A stretch of DNA of 32,518 bases from Batkoa obscura (lineage: Eukaryota > Entomophthoromycota > Entomophthoromycetes > Entomophthorales > Batkoaceae): assembly GCA_030770535.1 (NCBI GenBank), contig JASVEC010000200.1, forward strand, positions 1 to 32,518, written 5' to 3'. A model generated the notes under the pieces. That model did not search any database and had not been told where the DNA came from. It was given only the letters and a program-made list of their open reading frames with translations. The first letter of the stretch is position 1. Each line of letters begins with the position of its first letter. The position numbers were made by a program, and so were the translations under genes. Of the stretch, positions 1 through 9,322 are shown piece after piece.

Positions 1-792
1 TGGCCTTTAGCAACTTCATTATCAGCTAATCCAACTACTTCAAGTAATCCTTTTAAAGAATACCATAATCAAGATTATAGTCAAGATCCATGGAGTGCTT
101 TATTGAATCCTGTGGCCAGGAATCAGAGCAAAGGATTAGGAAGGAATGTGTCTACCCCACCACCTGGGTTTTCCAGCAAAACTATAGAAAACCGCATTGA
201 TAATTCAAAAATTTTAAATGATACGCCATGGTTTAACAAACGAAGCTTTGAAATCAATAGTAAAGAAGATAGCACTTTTGATCCTTTTAGTGAGCCTTTA
301 AACCCACAACCTTTTTCATATCAAAATTCAAAGCCTATTACTTCTTCTATTAGTAATCAATCCTTTTCGCCATTTAATCAAAGCAGATCAACCCAAGCTA
401 ATACCACTCAAGCTTACTCTCCATTTCAACCTTCATTAACGCCTCAAACTAGCGTTACCCAATCTTATTCTCCATTTCAGACTTCATTAGCGCCTCACAC
501 TAATGGCACTCGGTCGTATTCTCCCTTTGAGACTCCATTGACAACTCAAGCCACGGGCATTTCTAGTTATTCTTTATTCCCACCACCACCCGGATTCAAA
601 AGAGAAGTAAAAGAAAAGAATGAAGCGTCTAGTTGGTTGGATGAGTTTGATTTTAGTACTCAAATGAATACCCCGATACAAAAAAATACTGATACCTTTA
701 CTACTTCTTTTGATGATGTTTGGGGATTGAATGATTTTTTAAAGCAAAGTGATTCTTCATCAAATAATAATGAAAAGGATGACTCCCAATGA
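1..792 (+). CDS. Pro/Ser/Asn-rich protein, 3' part only (unassigned)
   Basis: The frame is open from the first base of the window to a TGA at 790-792, so this is the C-terminal 263 residues of a gene that begins outside. No folded domain is visible. The sequence is low in complexity: two PPPGF motifs (about 158-172 and 586-597), many SPF/DPF tripeptides, a four-copy 17-residue repeat, and an acidic/aromatic tail with WLDEFDF and WGLNDFL. Such motif-bearing disordered tails occur in RNA-regulation proteins; the CCR4-NOT ubiquitin ligase NOT4 is one possibility, but that is a guess with no diagnostic domain in view. No intron is evident in this part. It converges on the eIF2 alpha gene, with 184 bp between the stops. 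Confidence 0.75.
   Translation, partial: WPLATSLSANPTTSSNPFKEYHNQDYSQDPWSALLNPVARNQSKGLGRNVSTPPPGFSSKTIENRIDNSKILNDTPWFNKRSFEINSKEDSTFDPFSEPLNPQPFSYQNSKPITSSISNQSFSPFNQSRSTQANTTQAYSPFQPSLTPQTSVTQSYSPFQTSLAPHTNGTRSYSPFETPLTTQATGISSYSLFPPPPGFKREVKEKNEASSWLDEFDFSTQMNTPIQKNTDTFTTSFDDVWGLNDFLKQSDSSSNNNEKDDSQ
355..558 (+). repeat. Coding tandem repeat, 4 x 51 bp
   Basis: Four consecutive degenerate units of 17 codons, each with an (F/Y)SPF core preceded by a polar pair and ending in a TQ/PQ/PH-rich segment. The units start at 355, 406, 457 and 508. Divergence between units is mostly at the third to seventh residues after SPF. A fifth half-unit (YSLF) follows and runs into the second PPPGF motif. 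Confidence 0.8.
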
Positions 793-976
793 TAGTTTTG
801 AATGTTAAATAAAAAATGAATGTTTTTAGTTAAATAGAATTTCATCTATGTTGTTAATTGTTTTTGTTATTATTCTGGTTTTAAAATTCAAACAAATAAT
901 TTAGATTAAATATTAATATTTATTTAGATATATTAAAATTTAACTTAATCTATTCTATTGCCATAAGCGATAAAAT

Positions 977-2202
977 TTATTCTTCATCGGTGATATCAGC
1001 ATCTCCATCAACTTCAGTATTTTCTTTTTCAACACGGGCCATAAGTGCAGCCAACTCTTGTTCATCTGTATCTGAAACAGCTTTAGGCTAATAACGATGA
1101 ATAATGATAGTCAAAGAGTTAAATAAAAGCTTACCTTCATCTTGATTGTAATGTTACCTGAATTCTTTACAAGTATTTCCTCGATTTTGCCAATTGCTTT
1201 TTCTAATACTTCAACACCTTCATTTTTATCAACTGAATTAGTAATCATAACATATAATGGTGGAGCTACCAATTTAATCTAATATATTAAAATTTGAATG
1301 AATTTTATTCTTCTTACTAAAATGAAACTTACTTTGATTTGATTAGACTCATTAGAGCACTCCTCTCCAGCTGTTAATGCAGCTTTGATAGTATCAATAC
1401 CATCATAGCCAAAACAAGTGACTTCAATATCTAACAAAATAATCAATATATTCGTCCTATAACACTAAATTTAAAAAATTTACCTGCTCTGAATTTTGTT
1501 GGTTGAGGTGTAAGTTTGCTGCGGATCTTGTTTAAAAGCTCTTCTTTGATACTAGGTTCAATTTCAAGAGACTCAAATACGGAGTCTGGTTCACTAATAA
1601 TAATTTATTAAAAATAAGCTAATAAATAAACAATAAAACTAGGCGCTTACGTAATGGCTAAACGGAAAGCATCATAAGCATGACCGTATTTTTTGTAAAG
1701 CGGCCAGCCGAATTGTTGATAAAGAGATTCTAAATCAATAGATTTCTTTTCAGCTACATGACGCATAATACTATGAACCTATTAATCATACAAATTAATG
1801 AAAGGTTATAATAACAAATAAATAAATTACAGCTTTTGACTTATTGAACTTTTCTTCAGCCTTAATAACTTCTTCAGGCGACACTCTCCTTTTAGAAAGA
1901 TCAATATAACCTGACAAAAAAAATTCAAGTTAACGCCTATATTCCTCTAAAAAATATATAAAACTACCTTTCTCTTTATCAACACGCATAACTACAACGA
2001 CTTCATTTCTACCAACTCGAATAATCTTTTGCACTGATCTTATACGTTTTCTAGATAACTCTGATAAAAGAACCATACCCTCGATGTTATCATATTCTAA
2101 TAGATTCACGTAAGCTCCAACTTCAGCAATTGATCGCACATTTACCATCACTACTTCATCCACCTCCGGGTATTTATTTTCATACATTCGACAGTTGTTC
2201 AT
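977..2202 (-). CDS. SUI2: Translation initiation factor eIF2 alpha subunit
   Basis: Seven exons: 2202-1968, 1910-1831, 1778-1651, 1593-1484, 1430-1333, 1278-1135, 1087-977. They join in frame to 301 residues, close to the roughly 304 of yeast Sui2. All six introns are GT..AG and 47-57 nt. Exon 1 encodes the N-terminal S1/OB domain with the eIF2-kinase target loop [12 protein letters not shown]; the phospho-acceptor equivalent to Ser51 is Ser50 counting the Met. Exons 2-3 carry the helical domain ([14 protein letters not shown], then [16 protein letters not shown]) and exons 4-6 the C-terminal alpha/beta domain ([11 protein letters not shown]). The tail is acidic. In the eIF2 complex this subunit controls GTP/Met-tRNAi delivery, and its phosphorylation represses translation under stress. 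The start is the first in-frame ATG before the S1 domain. A regulatory kinase is implied, not shown. Confidence 0.97.
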
Positions 2203-2497
2203 CTTAACTTTTTCTTTTTAATCAAAGTTAATTTTGGTTTAAATTTTCTATCTTTTTTTATTGTGTGATTTTTTTTTGAGTAGTTTGATTGGCTAAAAAC
2301 AAAATTAGCGAAGTTAAAATTTAAGAAAATTGAAAAAATATGAAAATTCATAATAGGCTGATATTTTTCTTGATGTTCTTCATTTATAATCCTATATATG
2401 AACATTATAAACACATAACAGGGTTTTTTACTATTGTTCTATCGATTTTCTTTTTTTTATCTTTTTTTTATCATAAATGGACGATTTGTTAAAGGTT

Positions 2498-2531
2498 AAA
2501 AAAGGGATTTTAGTATAAAATCCCATTTTTT
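2498..2531. repeat. Short perfect hairpin
   Basis: A 9-bp perfect inverted repeat GGGATTTTA/TAAAATCCC with a 3-nt loop. It is extended by an A6 run on the left and a T run on the right, with one bulged base. It could be a small foldback remnant or simply an AT-rich palindrome. Confidence 0.6.
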
Positions 2532-2570
2532 AAGCTTTAAAAACTATGATATAACCATCTTCATAAATAA

Positions 2571-2669
2571 TGTAACCTTTTTATGTAAATCATGGTAGGA
2601 GTATATAATTGCAATAGTAAAAATTCTGCTGCAAAATAACTAGAATTTTTAGTATAAAAATGGGTTACA
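2571..2669. repeat. Imperfect terminal inverted repeat, about 100 bp
   Basis: TGTAACCTTTTTATG at the left end is matched by TATAAAAATGGGTTACA at the right end, whose reverse complement reads TGTAACCCATTTTTATA. The size and layout resemble a MITE. It is single-copy here, so the boundaries are uncertain. Confidence 0.4.
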
Positions 2670-2879
2670 ATCAAAAAAAACCATACGTTAGGAAAATAGA
2701 AAATAAAAAGCAACACTGCAACCAGCAACTCTGCCATTTTATTATAAAATATTAGGCTATTTATAAAAGTATCAATTAAATTAGTTTTATAAAATAAAAC
2801 AATGTCATTTAAAAATATTTATTTAAATTGTTTGGTAAACTAATACTAAGTTAACTGAACTACTCTATATATTGTAGTT

Positions 2880-2970
2880 CACCAGAAACTTTTTAGTCCT
2901 TTTTACCTTTAGTAAAACATCTTCGAGATTTACTAAATAAAGATAAAAAAGATGAAAAAAGTTTCTGGTG
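2880..2970. mobile_element. 91-bp foldback element or hairpin
   Basis: The outer 15 bp are a perfect inverted repeat (CACCAGAAACTTTTT and its complement). The inner parts also pair, so almost the whole unit folds into one hairpin of about 40-bp arms with a very short loop near TCTTCGAGA. No clear target-site duplication is visible. It may be a MITE, or it may be transcribed as a long hairpin RNA. Only one copy was noticed. Confidence 0.55.
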
Positions 2971-3438
2971 CTGTAAATTATTATTTTCGACTTTATAAAT
3001 TATTGTTTAAATTAATATAAGTAGAACTATAAACATATAATATAAGCTCCTAAGGTCAACTTTTAAAAAATTATATATAAATGTTTGTTAAATACGCTAT
3101 AATAAAAGATAGTATATATTGTTTAACATATTACAATCGATGAATTGTTTGGAATAGAATGATTGTTAACATCAATTGAGCTAAAATTGTAGCACTACAA
3201 TAAAACGGAGAGCAAATATATAAGCAAAATATGAACTTATATGTTGAAGCTTTTACTGAGATATTAAAATGAAGGTATAGTGATTTACTCCTTAAAATTA
3301 CTATTGCACAAGCTACACATAATAAATATTTACATGTTCTACTGAAACTAAGTTATTAGCACATGAGTTATTTGGTTGAATTCATACAGAAAACTACACA
3401 AACATATCCTAAATAAAAACAATATATGTAATACTATT

Positions 3439-3536
3439 TGGGATGTATTTTTGTGTTTAAGAACTTAACTAACAAATTTTCCGCTTAAATAGTACTTAAA
3501 ATGGAAGAAATAATGAAGTCAAAAAAAACACTCCCA
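3439..3536 (+). mobile_element. TGGGGATGT MITE, copy 1
   Basis: 98 bp, plus orientation, with a TGGGATGT left end and ACACTCCCA right end. The diagnostic core CTAACAAATTTTCCGCTTAAA is followed by the TGGAA and AATGAAG blocks shared with the other copies. Defined only by comparison within this window. Confidence 0.75.
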
Positions 3537-3708
3537 TTTGATGTTTTATACAAAATCTCACAAACTTTTAAGCTTGACTATATAATATTATCAATTATTT
3601 GAAATCCTAGAAATAAAATACTATAAAATTTTATTTTTTAATTTGTAGCTAACATAATTTAATGATAAAAAAGAATGATAACCAAATGAAACGTACAACA
3701 AAAATATA

Positions 3709-3939
3709 TTACACATTAATCCAATCCAACAATCGAACATGTTTTAATAAATAATAATAAAGTTCTTTAATATTGAGTGCAAAAGGTGCAGTGAATAATA
3801 AAGAAGTAGTGTGGAGATATTCAACTTCTATATATTGTACATTGAAAGCAATAGTGTTAGCCTTAATTATTCTAAAATTAGAAAAAAGAGTCAAAAAAAC
3901 AAAGAAAATGATCAAAACTAATAGTGATACAATTAACAT
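3709..3939 (-). CDS. Candidate small membrane/secreted protein (doubtful)
   Basis: An ATG-started frame of 76 codons. The N-terminus is a strongly hydrophobic stretch (MLIVSLLVLIIFFVFLTLF) that would serve as a signal anchor, followed by about 50 unremarkable residues. The upstream in-frame extension has only a GTG. A stop-free frame also exists on the opposite strand, which weakens the coding case. It lies inside the repeat island, with no homology recognised. Confidence 0.15.
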   Translation of the reverse strand: MLIVSLLVLIIFFVFLTLFSNFRIIKANTIAFNVQYIEVEYLHTTSLLFTAPFALNIKELYYYLLKHVRLLDWINV

Positions 3940-4350
3940 CAATTTTTTGCATAAAGTTATATGTAAGTGGGTTATATATTTCACTATATAAATCGATCAT
4001 ATATAAATCTAAATTACCAAACAAGTTAATCATATCGAATATTTAAAAATCTAGTACAAATAATTTGAATATTTTCAATCAATGAAATGGATTTTAATAA
4101 TTTTTTTGTTATACAAAATAAATAAAATCCTTTCAATGTTGGTGCCTTTAAAAATTCATATCAACTGAAGCTTTTGGATAAAAACAATCTAAAGTTACGA
4201 TATTACTCTTTCCGATTGATTTTATATCGTTGGAATCTCCAAAGAGATCCACAAAATACTCATAATTACTTATTAATTAAATGTTTCATTTGATTTAAAT
4301 TATCAAGATATTCAATATTAAAGCAAAGTCTTTGCTAAGAACTCCTTAAA

Positions 4351-4450
4351 TGGGGATGTATTTTTGTATTTAAGAATTTTACTAACAATTTTTCCACTCA
4401 AATAGCGCTTAAAAGATGGAAAAAATGCTGAAGCTAAAAAAACATCCCCA
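4351..4450 (+). mobile_element. TGGGGATGT MITE, copy 2
   Basis: 100 bp, plus orientation, intact ends TGGGGATGT...ACATCCCCA. TAAA precedes it and AATA follows, consistent with TA targeting plus variable A/T ends. It sits five bases downstream of the stop of the F-box/LRR relic. Confidence 0.85.
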
Positions 4451-4455
4451 AATAT

Positions 4456-5107
4456 TTAACTTAAATTGGAATTAAAACTTAAATATTTAAATTCAAGTAT
4501 ATTAAGGTCACTTAGAATGAATAGTAATTCAAAATCAAGCCCCGATGGATTAGATATTATTAAGATAAAATTTTGGAAGTTAAAAGCTTTAAATATAAAA
4601 TCTGATGGTCCTATTGTTACATTCAATAGTCTTAATCCAAATTTAACAATATATTCTGTTAATGTACCACTTCCTTTACATTTAATAACTTCAAGCTGAC
4701 TTAGGTATGAAACAAATAAACTTGAACCATTTTTACATCTTTATAGTCATATGAAAATAGTTTTTTTAACTTTAATAGTTTACCCTCAAATTTTGTCTTA
4801 TAATATTTATATATTCTTGAATAATGTATAAATTGAATATTTGGACAACAATCTAAATAATATACCGTATGACCATTTAAATTTATATATTTCATTATAT
4901 CACGCTTTATTTAATAAATCTTTCTTAATAATTCCAATATTTAGGTAATGCATCTTGATTATAAGTGACCAGATCAAATTATATCTGACTACTCTACTTA
5001 TAACATTGAATGGTCTTTAAAAACCTCAATTTGAATAAACCTTTAGGAGACAGTAACTTGACTACATCTTCCAACAGAATATTGATTGATTGATCAAATT
5101 TTACCAC
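4456..5107 (-). pseudogene. F-box/LRR-like gene relic
   Basis: Two coding-like parts lie in order on the minus strand. 5107-4994 is stop-free and reads as an F-box core, ILLEDVVKLLSPKGLFKLR, which fits the family pattern of hydrophobic residues, LSPKxLFxLR and length. After a stop and about 100 bp without a usable frame, 4895-4737 and 4695-4456 join across a 41-nt GT..AG intron (4696-4736). They give 132 residues with leucine-rich spacing (LKLKKLFSYDYKD|LEVIKCKG), ending at TAA 4456-4458. The second exon alone is 80 codons, unlikely by chance at this base composition. No ATG precedes the F-box in frame, and the F-box and LRR parts do not join in frame by any obvious intron, so a decayed copy is the best reading. 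F-box proteins recruit substrates to SCF ubiquitin ligases. The alternative is a short live LRR gene starting at the 4895 ATG. Confidence 0.5.
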
Positions 5108-5214
5108 TTTATAATAAAATATTAAAACAGTCAATTTAGTTTGTTTGTGTTTGAATTCATGATGCTTTTAGTAATATTTAGAATGAAGTTCACTCAATAA
5201 ATGCTATCTTTTAA

Positions 5215-5379
5215 CTCCTTGGGTACTAATTTTTTCGAGTAAAAACGTCATCAATAGAATTTTTTTGGTTGACCCTTTGAGTACCAAATATTTTAAAAAT
5301 TCTATTTGATTGGACAACAATTTCTAATCGATTTTATGCTAATTGTATCAGTTTTTTTTGAAATTCGATACCCAAAGGG
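5215..5379. mobile_element. TTAA-flanked foldback, piggyBac-type MITE
   Basis: 165 bp bounded on both sides by TTAA (5211-5214 and 5380-5383). The left end is CTCCTTGGGTACTAATTTTTT; the right end, reverse-complemented, is CCCTTTGGGTATCGAATTTC. TTAA duplications with CCC-starting inverted repeats are the signature of piggyBac transposons and their MITEs. An internal second copy of the terminal sequence (near 5272) suggests a rearranged or nested element. No transposase is present. Confidence 0.6.
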
Positions 5380-5666
5380 TTAATTCAATTTAAATTATGC
5401 AATATTCATGATATATTTTGGTTTAAAACTATATACAAAAAGTGCTTATCATAATTTTGATGTATAAAAATTTGATGAGCACTGTTTGTCCACAGTACCC
5501 AATTGATCAACTGGGCTAGCTTGATGAACCAAATCATTATTTGTATCCAAGCAATTAACTATTGTACAATTTATATTTATTGAATACTCACATACCATAA
5601 TTTAGTTGAGCCGCTTAGTGTATCATTTATGTATTTGAAATTTCATAAATGTCTATCAAATATATA

Positions 5667-5764
5667 AGGGTGTTTTTTTGTTTTATCACTTTTTCCGTTT
5701 TTTAAGTGCTATTTGAGTAGAAAAATTGTTAGTAAAATTCTTGAATACAAAAATATATCCCCCT
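5667..5764 (-). mobile_element. TGGGGATGT MITE, copy 3
   Basis: 98 bp, reverse orientation, flanked by TATA-rich sequence. The shared core GCTATTTGAGTAGAAAAATT and TTAGTAAAATTCTTG blocks are clear; the termini are diverged (AGGGTG and TATCCCCC). Confidence 0.75.
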
Positions 5765-5957
5765 ATATTAAATATAAACTGATATATGAATAAAAATACT
5801 TAGCGAGCTGATACAATTTTTTATACAAAGTACTAAACACCAATGAAAGTAAAATATTATATAATAGGGTTAATATCTAAAGTGCTTTAAGGATACTCAA
5901 AACTAAAGATACATAAATTTACAACGATATATTTAATAGTAAAAGTAAACGAACTCT

Positions 5958-6378
5958 TGTGAAATATTGCTTTATCAGCCCCATAATTAATTATAGCATA
6001 ATAATCGCCTAAGCTATTGTGTTCTCGAGTTCAAAGACAATCAATACCATTCTCTTGTTTTGGTTGCCATGAGAGTTTCTATCTTCGTCTCAAAGAATGT
6101 TATCCTCTTGTTTTAGTATCTATACTTGTCAAAGTATAAAAGAGATTTTAGAACATAGTAGCTCGAGGGTTTTTAACTAAATTATTCTCTGATATCTCTT
6201 ACGTTCAATAAAGCCACTAAGCTTTTTTAATAGTATTTTACGTAGATTTTACATTAGTATTGTCTGTTCTATTTGTCTTACATAGTCCATAGTCTATTAC
6301 ATGCTATTCTTCATAATCCAAGTTTATCTTAGCCACATAAACTAAGATCTTTCGACTTAAAGTGTAGTCAACCAGACA
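5958..6378 (+). repeat. Dispersed LTR-like repeat, copy A
   Basis: 421 bp with TGT...ACA ends. It is found again in inverted orientation at 18684-19104, at what looks like 80-85% identity. Within this orientation there is a TATAAAAG-like box near 6136 and an AATAAAG polyadenylation-like signal near 6209, in the order expected of a solo LTR. No internal coding region and no clear target duplication accompany it, so it looks like an old fossil. A SINE-like or other non-coding repeat is the alternative. Confidence 0.45.
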
Positions 6379-6382
6379 ATAA

Positions 6383-6476
6383 CTGTTTTTTAGTTTCATA
6401 ACTTTTTCCATTTTTTTAAGCATTATTCGAGCGGAAAAATTGTTAGTAAAATTATTAAGCAAAAAACACATCCCCA
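6383..6476 (-). mobile_element. TGGGGATGT MITE, copy 4 (one end missing)
   Basis: 94 bp, reverse orientation. The right end ACATCCCCA is intact. The left terminal bases are missing, and the element abuts the end of LTR-like copy A. Confidence 0.75.
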
Positions 6477-6632
6477 TATTATTTATAATTAGAAATATAT
6501 TTACTAACATTTAAGTTATAAAATAGCTTATTTATCATTACTTTATTATATTTATTTTAATTTATTAATATTAATGATATCAGTTATTTTCTATTTAAAC
6601 AAGCTTGAATTCTTAGCTTTTATATATAAAAT

Positions 6633-6732
6633 TGGGAAAGTATTTCTGTGTTTAAAAATTTTACTAACAATTTTTCCACTCAAATAATGCTTGAAAGATG
6701 GAAAAGTGATGAAACTAAAAAAGACACTCTCA
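6633..6732 (+). mobile_element. TGGGGATGT MITE, copy 5
   Basis: 100 bp, plus orientation, with a well-kept core (TTTTACTAACAATTTTTCCA, CTCAAATAATGCTT, GATGGAAAAG) and diverged ends (TGGGAAAGT...CACTCTCA). Confidence 0.75.
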
Positions 6733-7718
6733 TATACTGTTTTATAAACTAGAATTAAAATTAAAATTAAATAATTCAATACCATAGTTTATTAGTAATT
6801 TTTTATCTATTTTAAGAGCTTTAAAAGCTTTAATAATATTTTTATTAGATTTATTTTTCATTATATTACATTTAATAAAAAGAATTTTCAACGTTATTTG
6901 ATTTCATACTTTTTAGCTTATAAACTTATAAATCATAATAAAACTATACTATGTTCGTTTTTTTTCTTTCTAATAAATATCAAATAAAATGAAACTCATT
7001 TAATAGAAAATTAGAACCAATAGTATCAATTTATGCTGCTTTATTCTATTTTTAATTAGCTATTAGTTAATTGAGGATAGGAACACATCTTGCTCTTATC
7101 AAGCTGTTGAAATTAATATCAGGTTTCTGACAAAATATGAAGTTATAGGAAAATGATAAAAGCGGCCTTTTTAAAAAGCACAGTAAATTGACTATTATTT
7201 AATAGTAACCACTTTTTCTAAAGTCATTTCTAAAAGTCAATCTTATCGATTACTTTTATAATCAACCAGAAAGTAACAATAACGTATCAACTTTTTTCTA
7301 AATACTTTTATTCACTATCTCTCATCTTGTAAAAAATTTAAACTTAAATTTAATAACACCATGTCATAAAGAAAGGATAAATAGTCAATGAAATCATTTA
7401 ATTTGATATGATAAAAAACCTTTTGTTTTATTTGATTTATTTTTAAATAGACTTCTAATATATAAAATATAGTTTTAAGGTTTTTTCTATTGAAAAAAAA
7501 GCGAATTTGAAATTGATATTAATTTACTGTCAAAAGTTCATGTATAAATCGTTTTTTTAAAAGGAAGAGTTATATCATTATATTATTTTTCATTTTAACT
7601 TACTATTTTTCTATTTGATTTTAAATTCGTGTCTTGTTATAGTAGTTCAAGTAGATATAGAATATAGTTTAATGATTTGTTATTGACAATAATAAAGTAA
7701 TAAGAATTAGTAAAGGAA

Positions 7719-7818
7719 TGGAGCTGTTTTTTTAACTTCATAACTTTTTCCATTTTTTGAGCGCTATTTAAGCGGAGAGATTGTTAGTAAAATTCTTAAA
7801 TACAAAAATACATTCCCA
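7719..7818 (-). mobile_element. TGGGGATGT MITE, copy 6
   Basis: 100 bp, reverse orientation, ends TGGAGCTGT...ACATTCCCA, core GAGCGCTATTTAAGCGGAGA. It is the copy nearest the orphan gene at 8282, about 460 bp from its ATG. Confidence 0.75.
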
Positions 7819-8281
7819 AATACTAATAATTCATAAGTTGAAAACTAGTTAAATTTTTAAAAGCTAAAAACTCACAGCCAACTAATTTTGAATTTAAAAA
7901 AATTAGTAAAAAAATGAGGGGAAGCTTTGTAATACTCCCTGAAACAAGTTCTATAAATTAAATCAAATCATTTGTTTAATTTGTTAGAAAAATACTAGAG
8001 ATATTTTTATCAACCCTTAATTTCCTAATATTCATTTAGCATTAATAATTATCAAAAAATAAAGTCAAATGAACGCATCAACCTATTCTAACGAATAATC
8101 AACATAGCAAACTGATAGTAAATTAAATTTCTGTAAGTTCTTAAGGGAAGACTATGATGTCATAATCCATATCCGTTTTTAGACTTAAAAATAAGTAAGT
8201 AATCAAATTTGCTTTTTATTCTCTTAATTTTTTATATAAAAAAACAACAGAACTTTTTATAACCAAATAATTTACTTTGAA

Positions 8282-8881
8282 ATGCCACCAACGACATATA
8301 AATCCCCCCTAAAAGCGAGTTTATCTTTAGATTTAAACTCGGTATCTGGTCACTGTACGATCCATCCCGAGAATTCAATTGAGTTACCATTATCACCTAG
8401 TTTTGATAGTAGCAATTCCACTTTAAATAAAATTTTATCGAATTTTATTAAAAAAGAAATGTTAGCAACCAGTACCAATACAATTGATATGCTAGATTTA
8501 GCTAGTAATAATGTTACTGCAACAATGGAAAGTATGATTGAAAAAAGTAATAGTTTATTATTAAAAAAAGAAAAAAGAAGTTTAAGTCCATTTAATGTGC
8601 TAACGAAAAAAAATTCAGTAACTTCAAAATCAAACTCCCGTCCCCATCGTTTACGTACTCGTACTAATACATTTCATACTACTTTTTCACCTTTTTTGTT
8701 TCTTTCAAGTGGTCAAAGCAAAAGAAATAGTTTAATCAATGAGAATAATAATGAACTTTGTTTTTTTTGTTCGTCCAATTTACCCGAGTTAAAAGAGTGT
8801 TCTAATCAACATAATTTGGAAGATCAATTATTCGTTCAGATGGAAGAATTGGATCATACTTTTGTTGAGATTAGTTATTGA
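8282..8881 (+). CDS. Orphan Ser/Asn-rich protein with a possible zinc knuckle
   Basis: A single-exon frame of 199 residues. It opens at an ATG preceded by a long T/A-rich leader and closes at TGA 8879-8881. I do not recognise a family. The N-terminal third is Ser-rich with SP sites (LPLSPSF). Around residues 98-145 there are basic, phosphosite-like motifs (KRSLSPF, RLRTRTNTF, SKRNS) of the kind recognised by basophilic kinases and 14-3-3 proteins. Near residue 160 a CFFC...C...H pattern (Cx2C-x9-Cx3H) could bind zinc. The C-terminus is acidic and aromatic. Codon bias matches neighbouring genes, and the 600-nt stop-free run in such AT-rich DNA argues that it is real. A regulatory or signalling protein is only an inference. 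Confidence 0.7.
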   Translation: MPPTTYKSPLKASLSLDLNSVSGHCTIHPENSIELPLSPSFDSSNSTLNKILSNFIKKEMLATSTNTIDMLDLASNNVTATMESMIEKSNSLLLKKEKRSLSPFNVLTKKNSVTSKSNSRPHRLRTRTNTFHTTFSPFLFLSSGQSKRNSLINENNNELCFFCSSNLPELKECSNQHNLEDQLFVQMEELDHTFVEISY

Positions 8882-9322
8882 AGAAGAGGAAAGGAGAGGG
8901 AGTGTATTTTGGAATGTATTTTTGTTATTTATTTTTTGGACTAGTTTTCATGAATTAAAGTGTATTGATTACCTTTAAATTAAAAATATTTTGTTGATTT
9001 TGATTTTTATAATTTTAATATTGTCTTTGTTTTTACTATTATTAATAATCTAGATATGTTATCACCTTTAATTTTTATAATTTAGAATATTTTTATAATT
9101 ATTAAATAAATTACCCTATTTAATATATATAAAGATTGTAATATTCAATTATTTTAAATATAATGTTTTATATCATTAATAAACCTTTTCAAATGTTTTA
9201 AATTGATAAAAATTGAAATAAACCAATCAAACCCCTTCTATCTTTTGAAAAAGCAGTCTTCTATCTATCAACATGAATTATTTAATTAAAATTTCATTTT
9301 CAAATCTTTATTTTAAAAAAAC
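8882..9322 (+). other. Intergenic, 3' region of orphan gene and TAF6 promoter
   Basis: 441 bp of AT-rich DNA between two plus-strand genes. No repeat or RNA gene is seen. AATAAA-like sequences occur at several places, as expected by composition. Confidence 0.5.

Larger units (their letters stand above)
2203..8281. other. Gene-poor repeat island 1
   Basis: About 6 kb of very AT-rich DNA between eIF2 alpha and the orphan gene at 8282. It holds six copies of the 100-bp TGGGGATGT MITE, a 91-bp hairpin, a TTAA-flanked foldback, one LTR-like repeat, smaller inverted repeats and an F-box/LRR gene relic. The proximal 200 bp or so should include the eIF2 alpha promoter, which shows no motif I can name. 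I see no tRNA or other structured RNA gene. The stretches 3000-3430, 6740-7710 and 7820-8230 show nothing recognisable. Confidence 0.7.

Noticed and set aside
3773-3991. 72-codon plus-strand frame opposite the small membrane-protein candidate
   Set aside because: Non-standard start, lysine-rich low complexity, and mutually exclusive with the opposite strand; composition alone explains it.
4466-4699. 77-codon plus-strand frame
   Set aside because: It is antisense of the LRR-like exon 4695-4456, which has a phase-consistent intron and better coding features.
6304-6510. 68-codon minus-strand frame
   Set aside because: It runs through MITE copy 4 and the LTR-like repeat; no protein-like features.
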